From positions 12,740 through 76,739 of the forward strand of contig PAQS01000047.1 in NCBI GenBank assembly GCA_002709385.1: 64,000 bases of DNA, read 5' to 3'. Within the stretch, counting starts at the first letter, position 1; the number at the start of each line of letters is the position of its first letter. Below the pieces are notes generated by a model. That model had not been told where the DNA came from. It saw nothing but the letters and a program-made list of their open reading frames with translations, and ran no database searches. Position numbers and translations under genes: made by a program. This DNA is from Waddliaceae bacterium. Its GTDB lineage: Bacteria; Chlamydiota; Chlamydiia; Chlamydiales; GCA-2709385. This document shows positions 1 to 7,437 of the stretch, in pieces.

Positions 1-42
1 TGGGGCTGCGTTGTTTAAGTCGTTTATAAATGAGTAATCCAT
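1..42 (-). CDS. Partial phage early gene, N-terminus only
   Basis: The first 14 codons of a gene read leftwards off the window edge. An ATG at 42-40 follows an AAGGAG ribosome binding site with about 8 nt spacing, and it lies only 3 bp after the stop of the P-loop ATPase gene, so it is the next gene of the same minus-strand operon. In related phages the gene after this ATPase often encodes a recombination or replication protein, but 14 residues are too few to identify it. Confidence 0.6.
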   Translation of the reverse strand, partial: MDYSFINDLNNAAP

Positions 43-45
43 GAT

Positions 46-864
46 TTATGCTCCTTGATTTGATTGATTAGAAACTTGTTTAATTTTTTGCAGTAACTTG
101 CCAAGATGGGCAGGCTCTACCACCTCTAATGCGCCACTTCGATCTTTAGCTGGGTAATTCCATTGATTGATGGTCTGGCATACAAAGCAGCGTTTTGCGG
201 GTTGCTCTTCATTGGTTTTAATCGCCACCATGCTAATGACCTCATCAACAATGCCTGGGAGTTCATTGGATGTTTTACTGCCTTCGCATTGCGGGCTCCA
301 AAAGGCGCGATTAAATTCATCAAAGCGCTCTTCTAAAATTCCGACAAAAATAATGTCTTTGTTGGGTATGTGCTGGAATTGATTGATCCATGCGATCATT
401 TCACTAGCAAGTAAACCATAAGCTGCTCTGGTATCTGCTTTACCGGTACGCTCTGAGATGCATTCAGGTTGTGATTTAGCCCATTGCAAACAAAGACGTG
501 AGGCAACTGTTATGCTGTCGATAAAGATGCATTGATATTTGCTCAGCGCTTTGGGATCACCATATTGTTTGGAGACATGCTCATAATGTTTAGCGCTATA
601 AGGTTGCTCTGATCTAAGTGCAGGATTAGGTCCACCAATTAGGCAGGCAATATCTCTTGCTTCTTCCCAGGTGCGCACACTAATAGAATCACCAGACCAT
701 TTTTGCACCGCAAGCAAACCGGCTTCCATATCAATACAAAGTGTTGGTTGCTCTAATGTATTTAAAAGCGTGGTCTTCCCAATCCCAAAAGGGCCAAAGA
801 TAACCATCTTCACGCCGGTATGATTTTTTAAGCGTTCTTCTGCGCTGATAATTTTTAAGCTCAT
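46..864 (-). CDS. Phage P-loop nucleotide-binding protein (AAA_24 type)
   Basis: A 272-residue cytoplasmic ATPase of the RecA-like phage nucleotide-binding group. Walker A (GPFGIGKTT) lies at residues 24-32 and a Walker-B-like strand ending FIDS at about 113-117. Such proteins accompany phage recombination or replication genes; the exact role is unknown. The start is the ATG at 864, because AGAGGA sits just upstream; a longer reading from 924 has no such site and would overlap the upstream gene by 59 bp. The upstream gene stops at 866, so translation is probably coupled. It lies in the minus-strand early operon and is followed by a further gene that leaves the window. Confidence 0.82.
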   Translation of the reverse strand: MSLKIISAEERLKNHTGVKMVIFGPFGIGKTTLLNTLEQPTLCIDMEAGLLAVQKWSGDSISVRTWEEARDIACLIGGPNPALRSEQPYSAKHYEHVSKQYGDPKALSKYQCIFIDSITVASRLCLQWAKSQPECISERTGKADTRAAYGLLASEMIAWINQFQHIPNKDIIFVGILEERFDEFNRAFWSPQCEGSKTSNELPGIVDEVISMVAIKTNEEQPAKRCFVCQTINQWNYPAKDRSGALEVVEPAHLGKLLQKIKQVSNQSNQGA

Positions 865-865
865 T

Positions 866-1255
866 TTATTGTTCCTCTTTGATTGAAAATTTTGCTTTGC
901 CCAGTTGCTCAGTTCTGGCATCACTGAAAAATTGTTTTAAGGTTTCAGGCCAAGCCACATATTTACGTTCATCAATGCTGTAGCTGGTTTTGATGTATTG
1001 CTTGCGATCTTCTTCTGGTATTTTGTGAATAATCTCAGAGAGTTTGTTTTGGTCCCAAACCACTTTCTTAGGCATATCTGCGGTGATTGCGTAATTATCA
1101 TCAATAAAATGCACAGTGCCGGTATCACGCCCATCTGCTTGTAAGGCTTCTTTAGCGCGACTCGAAAATTTTAGCTCCAGCGCATTATCTAAAATGGATT
1201 TATGGCGCTTGGCTTCTGCTAATACGCTACTTAGCCTTGCTTGCAACGATAACAA
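866..1255 (-). CDS. Conserved small phage protein, probably frameshifted near its start
   Basis: The open frame gives 129 residues from a TTG at 1255. I recognise a phage family commonly found beside this ATPase, with a C-terminal half rich in short motifs (AWPETLKQFFSDARTEQLGK), but its function is unknown. The annotated TTG has no ribosome binding site. By contrast, an ATG at 1301-1299 has a strong AAAGGAG site and overlaps the stop of the upstream gene as ATGAGTAA, the usual coupled arrangement. That frame ends in TGA at 1260-1258, just where the 129-residue frame becomes open. One extra base near 1258-1265 would therefore explain both fragments. Confidence 0.65.
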   Translation of the reverse strand: MLSLQARLSSVLAEAKRHKSILDNALELKFSSRAKEALQADGRDTGTVHFIDDNYAITADMPKKVVWDQNKLSEIIHKIPEEDRKQYIKTSYSIDERKYVAWPETLKQFFSDARTEQLGKAKFSIKEEQ

Positions 1256-1257
1256 AT

Positions 1258-1301
1258 CAGCTATCGATATCTAAAAAACAAAATGGGATCGTGTTACTCA
1301 T
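1258..1301 (-). other. 14-codon coupled ORF, likely the true N-terminus of the following gene
   Basis: This short frame (MSNTIPFCFLDIDS, then TGA) starts with an ATG that overlaps the stop of the sigma-like gene and is preceded by AAAGGAG. It ends at the point where the downstream 129-residue frame opens, one base out of register. It reads more naturally as the detached N-terminus of that protein than as a separate peptide. Confidence 0.5.
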
Positions 1302-1896
1302 GGTTTTCTCCTTTGGTTGATGGTTTTATTCCGGATTTAAGCTTTGAATGTCCACCTTGGTTGAGGTAAGGTAAAAGCTCTATAAAACAGGGGCGAATTT
1401 GCTCTAGCAGCCTGTAGATGGCAGCACGCGATTTGCCCGTCATGCTGGCAACTTCTGTAATGGTGTATGTTTGAAGTAATGTAGTGATTCTTTGCGTGCC
1501 TTCTGGCAGACGACAAACAATATGGGCTACATCTAAAGCCAAATCTAAATCTTCAAATGATTGTTCATCAGGCAACTTATCAACTAAGGCCACACCATAT
1601 TCATCATATACATCTAATGAGATGGTGGTGGATTTACCGCCGCGCTTAAGGCTTAATCGCCTTTGGATCATGTTGTTAGAGCGACGGGTAATAATCTGAT
1701 CAACAAAAGTTCCCAGGCTACTTTTTTGCTTGTTGTATTTGGCAAGGCACTCCAATACTTCGCACAATAATTCCTGCTCAATATCTTCAATGTCTTCGCT
1801 GCAAAAACATGGCATTTGTTTTAAGCGCCATGCGTGATATTGGATCTGTTTTACAATGGCTGGATCCATGCCCGGATAACGATTTTTTGATCTCAT
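1294..1896 (-). CDS. Phage sigma-70-like transcription regulator
   Basis: A 200-residue protein resembling a small sigma factor. The N-terminal half (about residues 25-85) looks like region 2, with an acidic DIEDIEQELL helix followed by a basic MIQRRLSLKR stretch. A helix-turn-helix of region-4 type (TITEVASMTGKSRAAIYRLL) lies at about 146-166. It probably redirects host RNA polymerase or activates phage genes; that is inferred from the fold. The start at 1896 is chosen because GGGAG lies 8 nt upstream; a longer TTG reading from 1923 has no site. It is the first gene of the minus-strand early operon and faces the repeat-rich divergent region. Confidence 0.7.
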   Translation of the reverse strand: MRSKNRYPGMDPAIVKQIQYHAWRLKQMPCFCSEDIEDIEQELLCEVLECLAKYNKQKSSLGTFVDQIITRRSNNMIQRRLSLKRGGKSTTISLDVYDEYGVALVDKLPDEQSFEDLDLALDVAHIVCRLPEGTQRITTLLQTYTITEVASMTGKSRAAIYRLLEQIRPCFIELLPYLNQGGHSKLKSGIKPSTKGENHE

Positions 1897-2244
1897 AACG
1901 GCTCCCTGTTTGGTTTCTTTCAAGAATGCCGAGAACGGCGAAACTTCAGCAGGGACGCTAACTTTTCAAATAAGACCGGGCGCATTGCTAAAGCCCTGTT
2001 GCTATGGGATGGGAAATATGAGAATCAGATCGCAGGCAATTTAAATAAGACCGCAAAATTCGATTGCTGGAATTTGGGGGATTTGGCGCTAAAAAATGCT
2101 CAGTTTAGCTGCTAACAATGATGTGATTTTGGTGGTGATTTTTTGCGTTTAGAAGGATGACATAAGATGACAAACTGCTTTACGGTTTCCAGCTTTCCAT
2201 GGAAAGTAGACCGATGGAAACGAGATGGAAATCAAATAAACCCA

Positions 2245-2332
2245 TATAGATCAAGGGGTTGCGGGCTTTCCACTGCTTTCCATTTCCATGCTTGCTTTCC
2301 GGAAATAAATCGCTCTAAACCCTTGATATATA
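2245..2332. repeat. Long imperfect inverted repeat
   Basis: Arm 2245-2260 (TATAGATCAAGGGGTT) is nearly complementary to 2317-2332 (AACCCTTGATATATA region), with one extra G and a mismatch. The arms enclose five of the TTTCC words, which suggests a looped regulatory or replication structure. Confidence 0.5.
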
Positions 2333-2371
2333 AGCGCTTTCCGGCTTTCCGGGTTCCTATATATATAAAAT

Positions 2372-2402
2372 ATATGGAAATGGTCATTACCATTTTCCAT
2401 AT
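2372..2402. repeat. Bulged inverted repeat
   Basis: A 13-base arm (ATATGGAAATGGT) at 2372-2384 is matched by its complement at 2389-2402 with one extra T. The 4-base loop and nearby AT-rich sequence fit an operator dyad or cruciform at the right end of the TTTCC/GGAAA cluster. Confidence 0.65.
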
Positions 2403-2549
2403 TTATAAATATCTATGTGGCAATGGAAACGGACGCAAGAACTCACTTTAGTTGTGGCACTTATTTTTGTTGTTATTTTTTTAGCCGAACATCTCATCAC
2501 CCATTGCTGAACATATCACCCAAGAGACAAACAACAGCTAAGGGTAATC

Positions 2550-3017
2550 ATGTCAGCTGCAACACTTGCTTTAGATTTAGGCACACAAACCGGATTTGCG
2601 CTGCTTGCTGATGGCAAGATTGTAAGCGGCAGTAAAAGTTTTCATACCTCGCGCTTTAGTGGTGGTGGCATGCGCTTTTTGCAATTTCGCCATTGGCTAG
2701 ATGATTTAAAAATTAAAACGGACATTCGGCTGGTATTTTTTGAAGAAGTACGCAGGCACTTAGGGGTTGATGCAGCTCACGTTTATGGTGGGTTTTTAGC
2801 GCATCTAACGGCGTGGTGTGAAGATCATGAAATTGCCTATCAAGGCGTTGGTGTTGGGGTGATTAAAAAATTTATGACCGGTGCTGGTAATGCAAGCAAA
2901 GATGCAGTGATACAAGCAGCCAGGGATAAAGGATTTGATCCGGTAGATGATAACGAGGCGGATGCCTTAGCTATTTTATTTTGGAGTCAGAAACATGCGA
3001 AGCAAACAACTACTTGA
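2550..3017 (+). CDS. RuvC-like Holliday junction resolvase (phage)
   Basis: A 155-residue RNase-H-fold nuclease that probably cleaves branched DNA before packaging. The acidic residues expected of the RuvC/Ruv-like active site are visible: Asp9 in ALDLGTQTG, Glu65/Glu66 in VFFEEVRRH, and the cluster Asp133, Asp134, Glu136 and Asp138 in DDNEADALA. Length is typical of the family. The ATG at 2550 follows AAGGGT. It is the first gene of the rightward unit and overlaps the next gene by 23 bp, which suggests coupled translation. Phages with terminase-driven packaging often carry such an enzyme to debranch replication products. Confidence 0.82.
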   Translation: MSAATLALDLGTQTGFALLADGKIVSGSKSFHTSRFSGGGMRFLQFRHWLDDLKIKTDIRLVFFEEVRRHLGVDAAHVYGGFLAHLTAWCEDHEIAYQGVGVGVIKKFMTGAGNASKDAVIQAARDKGFDPVDDNEADALAILFWSQKHAKQTTT

Positions 3018-3249
3018 ACATGTGGCAACGCTCTTAGATGAGCGTCAGAGGGATTATGGCAGCCCTAAAGACAATTTTAACCGTATTGCCAGGCGATGGT
3101 CGGTATTGTTGAATAAAGAGCTCTCAGCGCAAGAGGTAGCGCTTATGATGCTAGATTTTAAATTGGCGCGATTGCAGCATAACCCAAAGCATTTTGATAG
3201 CTTAGTGGATGTGATTGGCTATGCGGCTTGTTTGGCAGAATTAAAATAA
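2995..3249 (+). CDS. DUF6378-type small phage protein
   Basis: An 84-residue helical protein with the recognisable pattern RQRDYGSPKDNFNRIARRW (about 17-35), a middle VALMMLDFKLARL (about 48-60) and a C-terminal DSLVDVIGYAACLAE (about 68-82). This matches a phage family of unknown function, often found among replication and nucleotide-metabolism genes and reminiscent of MazG-like helical folds, though no catalytic set is evident. It overlaps the resolvase gene by 23 bp and closes this small two-gene unit. Confidence 0.72.
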   Translation: MRSKQLLEHVATLLDERQRDYGSPKDNFNRIARRWSVLLNKELSAQEVALMMLDFKLARLQHNPKHFDSLVDVIGYAACLAELK

Positions 3250-3618
3250 AAAATATTTTTGTTTTAGCGGACAGATTATTTTGCATTGCTGAATGTAATC
3301 ATCAAGCACTTACTGCAAGAGCATGTGGCTTAAAAAAATATCTGCAAAAAATATTAATTGGGCGGACATTTTTACGGGCAATGCTGAATATAGCAGATAG
3401 TGAAGAGACAAAGCTTTAGAGGAATTGAAACGTCATGAGTTAAGACCAGCTAATTTAAGCGTTAATCGCTCATAACATAGACGCCAGACGTGGTGGCGTA
3501 GGAAATATCGGGTCCTTCCTGGCTATTTAAGTTAGTTGGGTGGCAGAGCCGCAGGATTTGGTTAGGGTGAAATTGGTTGTCAACATTGACGCTTGACAAA
3601 TAAGGGTAAAAAACAGAC
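3250..3618. other. Gap before the packaging genes, possible packaging site
   Basis: About 370 bp without a convincing gene. A 63-codon frame at 3,228-3,419 overlaps the preceding gene, has no ribosome binding site and is rejected. A short hairpin (ACGCCA, 7-nt loop, TGGCGT) lies at 3481-3499. The position directly before the terminase cluster is where cos or pac sites occur in lambda-type phages, but no defined site can be read from sequence alone. Confidence 0.4.
3481..3499. repeat. Short hairpin upstream of packaging genes
   Basis: ACGCCA at 3481-3486 and TGGCGT at 3494-3499 form a GC-rich 6-bp stem with a 7-nt loop. It lies in the gap before the ParB-methyltransferase and terminase genes and could be part of a packaging or transcription signal. 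Confidence 0.4.
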
Positions 3619-4890
3619 ATGGCGCAATCACTTTCCATCAAAGAATTTCCAATCGATAAACTCATTGCCTACGCACGTAACCCTAGAAAAAATGATGCGG
3701 TGATCGATAAGATGATTGCATCCATCCAAGAATTTGGCTTTAGAATTCCTATCATTGCTAAAAGTGATGGCACTATTGTTGATGGCCATTTACGCTTTAA
3801 AGCCGCTAAACAATTAGGCTTGAAAAATCTCCCTGTAATTTTGGCTGATGATTTAACTGATGCACAAATCAAAGCTTTTCGCTTGCTTGCCAATCAATCC
3901 GCTAATTGGGCAGCCTGGGATGAGGATTTATTAAAAATTGAATTAGAAGAATTAGCCGCCCTTGATTTTGATTTAAATTTAACCGGCTTTGATTTTGATG
4001 AGATTAATCAATATCTAGAAAATGCAGAAGAACCAGAAGAATTTACAGAAGAAAATTTCAGCTCTCCCAAAGAAGATAAACCAGTTATTAGCAAGCCAGG
4101 TGATTTATGGCTACTAGGAAATCACCGTTTGCTTTGTGGTGATAGTTTAGATCCTAAGAATTACAAATTACTATTAGAAGATAACAAAGCCGATATCACG
4201 GTTTCAGATCCACCCTATAACGTCAATTATGGTGCGAGTTTTAAAGATACCATCCGCAATAAAACTAGACAGAATCAAAACAAAATAGCCAATGATGATT
4301 TAGGTGATAATTTCCCTGAGTTTTTAAATGCTGCTTGCCGAAATATTATTGAGCATACCAAAGGTGCTATCTATATTTGTATGGCGGCCTCAGAGTTACA
4401 TGTACTGCAGAAAGCTTTTGTTGAAAATGGTGGCCATTGGTCCACATTTATTATCTGGGCAAAGAATCATTTTTCATTAAGTCGTAGTGATTATCAACGT
4501 CAATATGAACCTATTCTTTATGGCTGGCCCAAAAATGCAGAACGGCATTGGTGTGGCGATCGCAATCAAAGCGATATTTGGCAAATTAATAAGCCTACCA
4601 ATAATGCATTACATCCAACCATGAAGCCTGTTGAGCTAATGGCACGTGCGATTAAAAATAGCAGCAAAGAAAATGATTTAGTTTTAGATCCATTTGGTGG
4701 CTCAGGTACTACATTAATGGCAGCAGAAAGTACTAATCGTCGCTGCGCTATGATGGAATTAGAACCTCATTATGTTGATACGATCATTGAACGTTGGCAG
4801 CGCTATAGCAAACAGGATGCGGTATTGGCGAGCACTAATAAAACTTATAGTGAGATAAGCAAACATCATGGCACTGATCTCACAAGCTGA
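3619..4890 (+). CDS. ParB-like domain fused to a DNA methyltransferase
   Basis: A 423-residue two-domain protein. Residues about 8-115 form a ParB/sulfiredoxin-like N-terminal domain (PRKNDAVIDKMIASIQEFGF, then DGHLRFKAA). Residues about 160-410 form an N6-adenine or N4-cytosine methyltransferase, with DPPY at 197-200 and the S-adenosylmethionine motif DPFGGSGTT at 357-365, so it is the beta-class order with the catalytic motif first. It probably methylates phage DNA, protecting it or marking it for packaging. It starts with AAGGG upstream and overlaps the small terminase gene by 23 bp. This fusion is common next to GpA-type terminases. Confidence 0.88.
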   Translation: MAQSLSIKEFPIDKLIAYARNPRKNDAVIDKMIASIQEFGFRIPIIAKSDGTIVDGHLRFKAAKQLGLKNLPVILADDLTDAQIKAFRLLANQSANWAAWDEDLLKIELEELAALDFDLNLTGFDFDEINQYLENAEEPEEFTEENFSSPKEDKPVISKPGDLWLLGNHRLLCGDSLDPKNYKLLLEDNKADITVSDPPYNVNYGASFKDTIRNKTRQNQNKIANDDLGDNFPEFLNAACRNIIEHTKGAIYICMAASELHVLQKAFVENGGHWSTFIIWAKNHFSLSRSDYQRQYEPILYGWPKNAERHWCGDRNQSDIWQINKPTNNALHPTMKPVELMARAIKNSSKENDLVLDPFGGSGTTLMAAESTNRRCAMMELEPHYVDTIIERWQRYSKQDAVLASTNKTYSEISKHHGTDLTS

Positions 4891-5338
4891 ATGGGCACGC
4901 AAACATGGATTTTCCAGGCAATATGCAAATCAGCTAATAAAAGAAGGCACGCTTAAAGCTGTAGAAGGTAAAGTTGATGAAGAGCAAGCTGATATGGCGC
5001 TTGCTGCGATCCGTGATTTAAGTAAAACAGAAAAACGTAGCAGCCAAGAATCAACAGAGCTTTCAACACTACTGTTAAAGACCCGAATTAAAAATGAAAT
5101 GGAGCGCGGGAAATTATTAGAAGCCAGAGCCAAGGTAGAAATTGGTGAATTAATTGCGGTAGATGAAGTTAAACAAGCCGCGTTTAATAAAGCCCGTATT
5201 GTTCGTGATAATTTATTAAATATTCCAGATAGAGTCGCCAATCTATTAGCCTCTGTTGATGATGCCAGCAAAATTCATGAGCTCTTATCCCAAGAGATCC
5301 GCAATAGTTTAGAGGGGTTAAGTCGTGATGAGAGCTGA
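4868..5338 (+). CDS. Terminase small subunit (lambda Nu1-like)
   Basis: A 156-residue protein with an N-terminal winged helix-turn-helix (SQAEWARKHGFSRQYANQLI, residues about 5-24) that would recognise the packaging site. A long helical, charged C-terminal part (about 60-150) should bind the large subunit. Size and placement directly before the GpA-type large subunit match Nu1-like proteins. The gene overlaps the methyltransferase by 23 bp upstream and the large subunit by 14 bp downstream, so all three are probably translated as one unit. Confidence 0.8.
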   Translation: MALISQAEWARKHGFSRQYANQLIKEGTLKAVEGKVDEEQADMALAAIRDLSKTEKRSSQESTELSTLLLKTRIKNEMERGKLLEARAKVEIGELIAVDEVKQAAFNKARIVRDNLLNIPDRVANLLASVDDASKIHELLSQEIRNSLEGLSRDES

Positions 5339-7217
5339 GTTAATTTACAACGATAGTTTTAATAGTGGCCTAAGACCCGATCCTCTGCTTACCGTATCTC
5401 AGTGGGCAGATAACTCCAGAATGTTATCGCAAACCGCATCAGCTGAGCCTGGCCGTTGGCGTACAGATCGCACACCTTATCTGCGCGGTATTATGGATGC
5501 TTTATCACCATCATCACCTATTGAAAAAGTTGTTTTTATGAAAGGCGCGCAAGTTGGTGGTACCGAGGCTGGTAATAACTGGGTTGGCTATATTATCGAT
5601 CAAGCACCAGGCCCTATGCTGGTGGTACAACCCACTGTTGAAATGGGTAAACGTTGGTCCAAAGGAAGACTAGCGCCTCTAATTGAAGATACGCCTTGTA
5701 TTCAAAATAAAGTTAAAGATCCACGATCACGTAATTCAGGAAACACCGTACAAAGCAAAGAATTTATCGGCGGTATTATTGTGGTAACCGGCGCGAATAG
5801 TGCTGTGGGTCTTCGCTCTATGCCGGTTCGTTATTTATTCTTAGATGAAATTGACGCTTATCCCGGTGATGCTGATGGTGAAGGTGATCCGGTTAATCTT
5901 GCCATACAAAGAACCAGCACCTTTAGTCGGCGAAAAGTACTATTAATTTCAACGCCAACTATTCAAGGCTTAAGTCGTATTGAGCATGAATTTGAAGCGT
6001 CTAACAAACAACATTATTGGGTGCCATGCCCACATTGCAAAGAGCTGCAAATATTAAAATGGCCACAAATCAAATGGGATGATGATCCAGAAAAAGCCTA
6101 TTATGAGTGCATCCACTGCCAAGGAAAAATAGAACATCACCAAAAAACTTGGATGTTAGAACATGGCTGCTGGAAAGCCGAAAACCCGGAGCAAACCAAA
6201 GTTGCAGGTTTTCATTTATCCAGTCTTTATAGCCCTGTTGGTTGGTTTAGCTGGGCAGATGCGGTTAAGCATTTCTTGCAAGCAAAATCCAATGAGCAAT
6301 TACTCAAAGTTTGGGTTAATACCACGCTTGGTGAAACTTGGGTTGATAAAGGTGAAGCACCCGATTGGCAACGGCTTTATGAGCGACGTGAACATTATAA
6401 AATTGGCATTGTACCGCGTGGTGGTTTGGTATTAACCGCTGGTGTTGATGTGCAAAAAGATAGATTAGAACTTGAGGTTGTTGCCTGGGGGCCTAATCGT
6501 GAGAGCTGGTCGGTAGATTATAAAATTCTGTTAGGCGATCCTGAAAAAGATAATATCTGGCAGCAATTATCAGAAGCTTTGCAGCACAGCTATGAAAGTG
6601 CTGATGGATTATATCGCCCCATTAGCATGCTTGCCATTGATGCAGGATTTGCAACACAAGAAGTTTATGCCTGGGTTCGAGAGCAATCCTTAAATCAGGT
6701 CATGGCAATTAAAGGTACAGATAAATCTTTAGTACCACTTGGTACCCCTAGCAAAGTAGACGTCACAAGCCGCGGCAGGAAATTACGTCGGGGGGTTAGG
6801 TTATGGCCTGTTGGTGTATCGGTTTTAAAATCAGAATTATATCACGCCCTAAAATTACCAATCTTAGAATCAGGACCACCCGCTGGCTACTGTCATTTTC
6901 CAGAATATGATGCTGGATATTTTAAACAACTTACCGCTGAGCAATTAGTCACCAAAGTGGTTAAAGGCTATCCCAAACGTGAGTGGCAAAAAATCCGTGA
7001 ACGCAATGAAGCCCTTGATTGCCGTATTTATGCAAGAGCTGCCAGCATTGCTTTGGGTGTTGATAGATTTGCTGATAAACAATGGCAACGACTTGCAGGT
7101 GACGATTTACCGCTAAAAGCTGAACAAAAGACAGTAAGTGAAACTAAGTCTCTGGTTTCAGCGAGTAAACCCAGACCCAAGATAGTCAAAAGCAAATGGA
7201 TGAATCAGCATGTATAA
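5325..7217 (+). CDS. A: Terminase large subunit, GpA family
   Basis: A 630-residue packaging motor and nuclease. The ATPase half has a Walker-A-like loop KGAQVGGTE at 73-81 and Walker B LFLDEID ending near 177. Two CxxC pairs (CPHC and CIHC, about 236-268) form a zinc ribbon typical of this family. The nuclease half follows, with an Asp-containing ACTAGVDVQKDR-like strand near 370. It cuts phage DNA and pumps it into the prohead. The start could be GTG 5325 or ATG 5328; GAGGGG upstream serves either. It overlaps the small subunit and the next gene. Confidence 0.95.
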   Translation: MMRAELIYNDSFNSGLRPDPLLTVSQWADNSRMLSQTASAEPGRWRTDRTPYLRGIMDALSPSSPIEKVVFMKGAQVGGTEAGNNWVGYIIDQAPGPMLVVQPTVEMGKRWSKGRLAPLIEDTPCIQNKVKDPRSRNSGNTVQSKEFIGGIIVVTGANSAVGLRSMPVRYLFLDEIDAYPGDADGEGDPVNLAIQRTSTFSRRKVLLISTPTIQGLSRIEHEFEASNKQHYWVPCPHCKELQILKWPQIKWDDDPEKAYYECIHCQGKIEHHQKTWMLEHGCWKAENPEQTKVAGFHLSSLYSPVGWFSWADAVKHFLQAKSNEQLLKVWVNTTLGETWVDKGEAPDWQRLYERREHYKIGIVPRGGLVLTAGVDVQKDRLELEVVAWGPNRESWSVDYKILLGDPEKDNIWQQLSEALQHSYESADGLYRPISMLAIDAGFATQEVYAWVREQSLNQVMAIKGTDKSLVPLGTPSKVDVTSRGRKLRRGVRLWPVGVSVLKSELYHALKLPILESGPPAGYCHFPEYDAGYFKQLTAEQLVTKVVKGYPKREWQKIRERNEALDCRIYARAASIALGVDRFADKQWQRLAGDDLPLKAEQKTVSETKSLVSASKPRPKIVKSKWMNQHV

Positions 7218-7437
7218 CACTGACGATTTAGCACAAATTGAAAGCGCCATATTAAAACTGCAAAGCGGTGAGCGCGTGGTATCGGTGGCTTATGGCGATC
7301 ATGCCGTTAAATATGCTGAGGTAGATTTGCAAGAATTAATTAGTCTGCGCAATAAAATCAGAGCCGAACTTAAAACCACCAGCAATAGCAGTAAGCGGCG
7401 TATTGTCTTTGCTACCCAAAAAGGAGTGAGCAAATGA
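7210..7437 (+). CDS. W: Head-tail joining protein, gpW-like
   Basis: A 75-residue protein with the gpW pattern: helix LAQIESAILKLQSGERVVSV, an AYGDHAVKYAEVDL beta hairpin, then LISLRNKIRAEL. In lambda, gpW plugs the filled head at the portal so that the tail can attach. Size and position between terminase and portal match the lambda order A-W-B. It overlaps the terminase gene by 8 bp and the portal gene by 4 bp (ATGA). Confidence 0.85.
   Translation: MYNTDDLAQIESAILKLQSGERVVSVAYGDHAVKYAEVDLQELISLRNKIRAELKTTSNSSKRRIVFATQKGVSK

Larger units (their letters stand above)
2186..2429. repeat. Cluster of TTTCC/GGAAA words with palindromes (operator or iteron array)
   Basis: Fifteen copies of TTTCC or its complement GGAAA occur in about 245 bp. 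They include a perfect 12-bp palindrome TTTCCATGGAAA at 2194-2205, TTTCCGGAAA at 2296-2305, and spaced TTTCCA or TTTCCG copies at 2267, 2277, 2283, 2338 and 2346. The density and mixed orientation suggest a binding site for a repressor, a replication initiator or the sigma-like protein. None of these partners is proven. Confidence 0.7.
1897..2549. promoter_or_regulatory. Divergent control region between early and late phage genes
   Basis: This 650-bp gap separates the leftward early operon from the rightward genes and should hold both promoters. Positions 1,930-2,114 contain a start-less open frame (RIAKALLLWDGKYENQIAGN...) that may be a gene remnant. Positions 2,186-2,429 are crowded with TTTCC/GGAAA words and inverted repeats. 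A 94-codon frame at 2,167-2,451 runs through the repeats and looks like translated non-coding DNA, although a weak AGAAGGA site precedes it. I found no confident tRNA or known replication origin here. Confidence 0.6.

Noticed and set aside
2167-2451. 94-codon frame in the phage control region
   Set aside because: It runs through the TTTCC/GGAAA array, has low-complexity composition and no resemblance to a protein; only a weak ribosome binding site precedes it.
3268-3392. Two similar GCGGACA...GCTGAAT stretches, also resembling 9588-9620
   Set aside because: Similarity is short and broken by many mismatches; the third copy lies in the protease gene, so chance is likely.
3228-3419. 63-codon frame after the DUF6378-type gene
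   Set aside because: It overlaps the previous gene and lacks a ribosome binding site.
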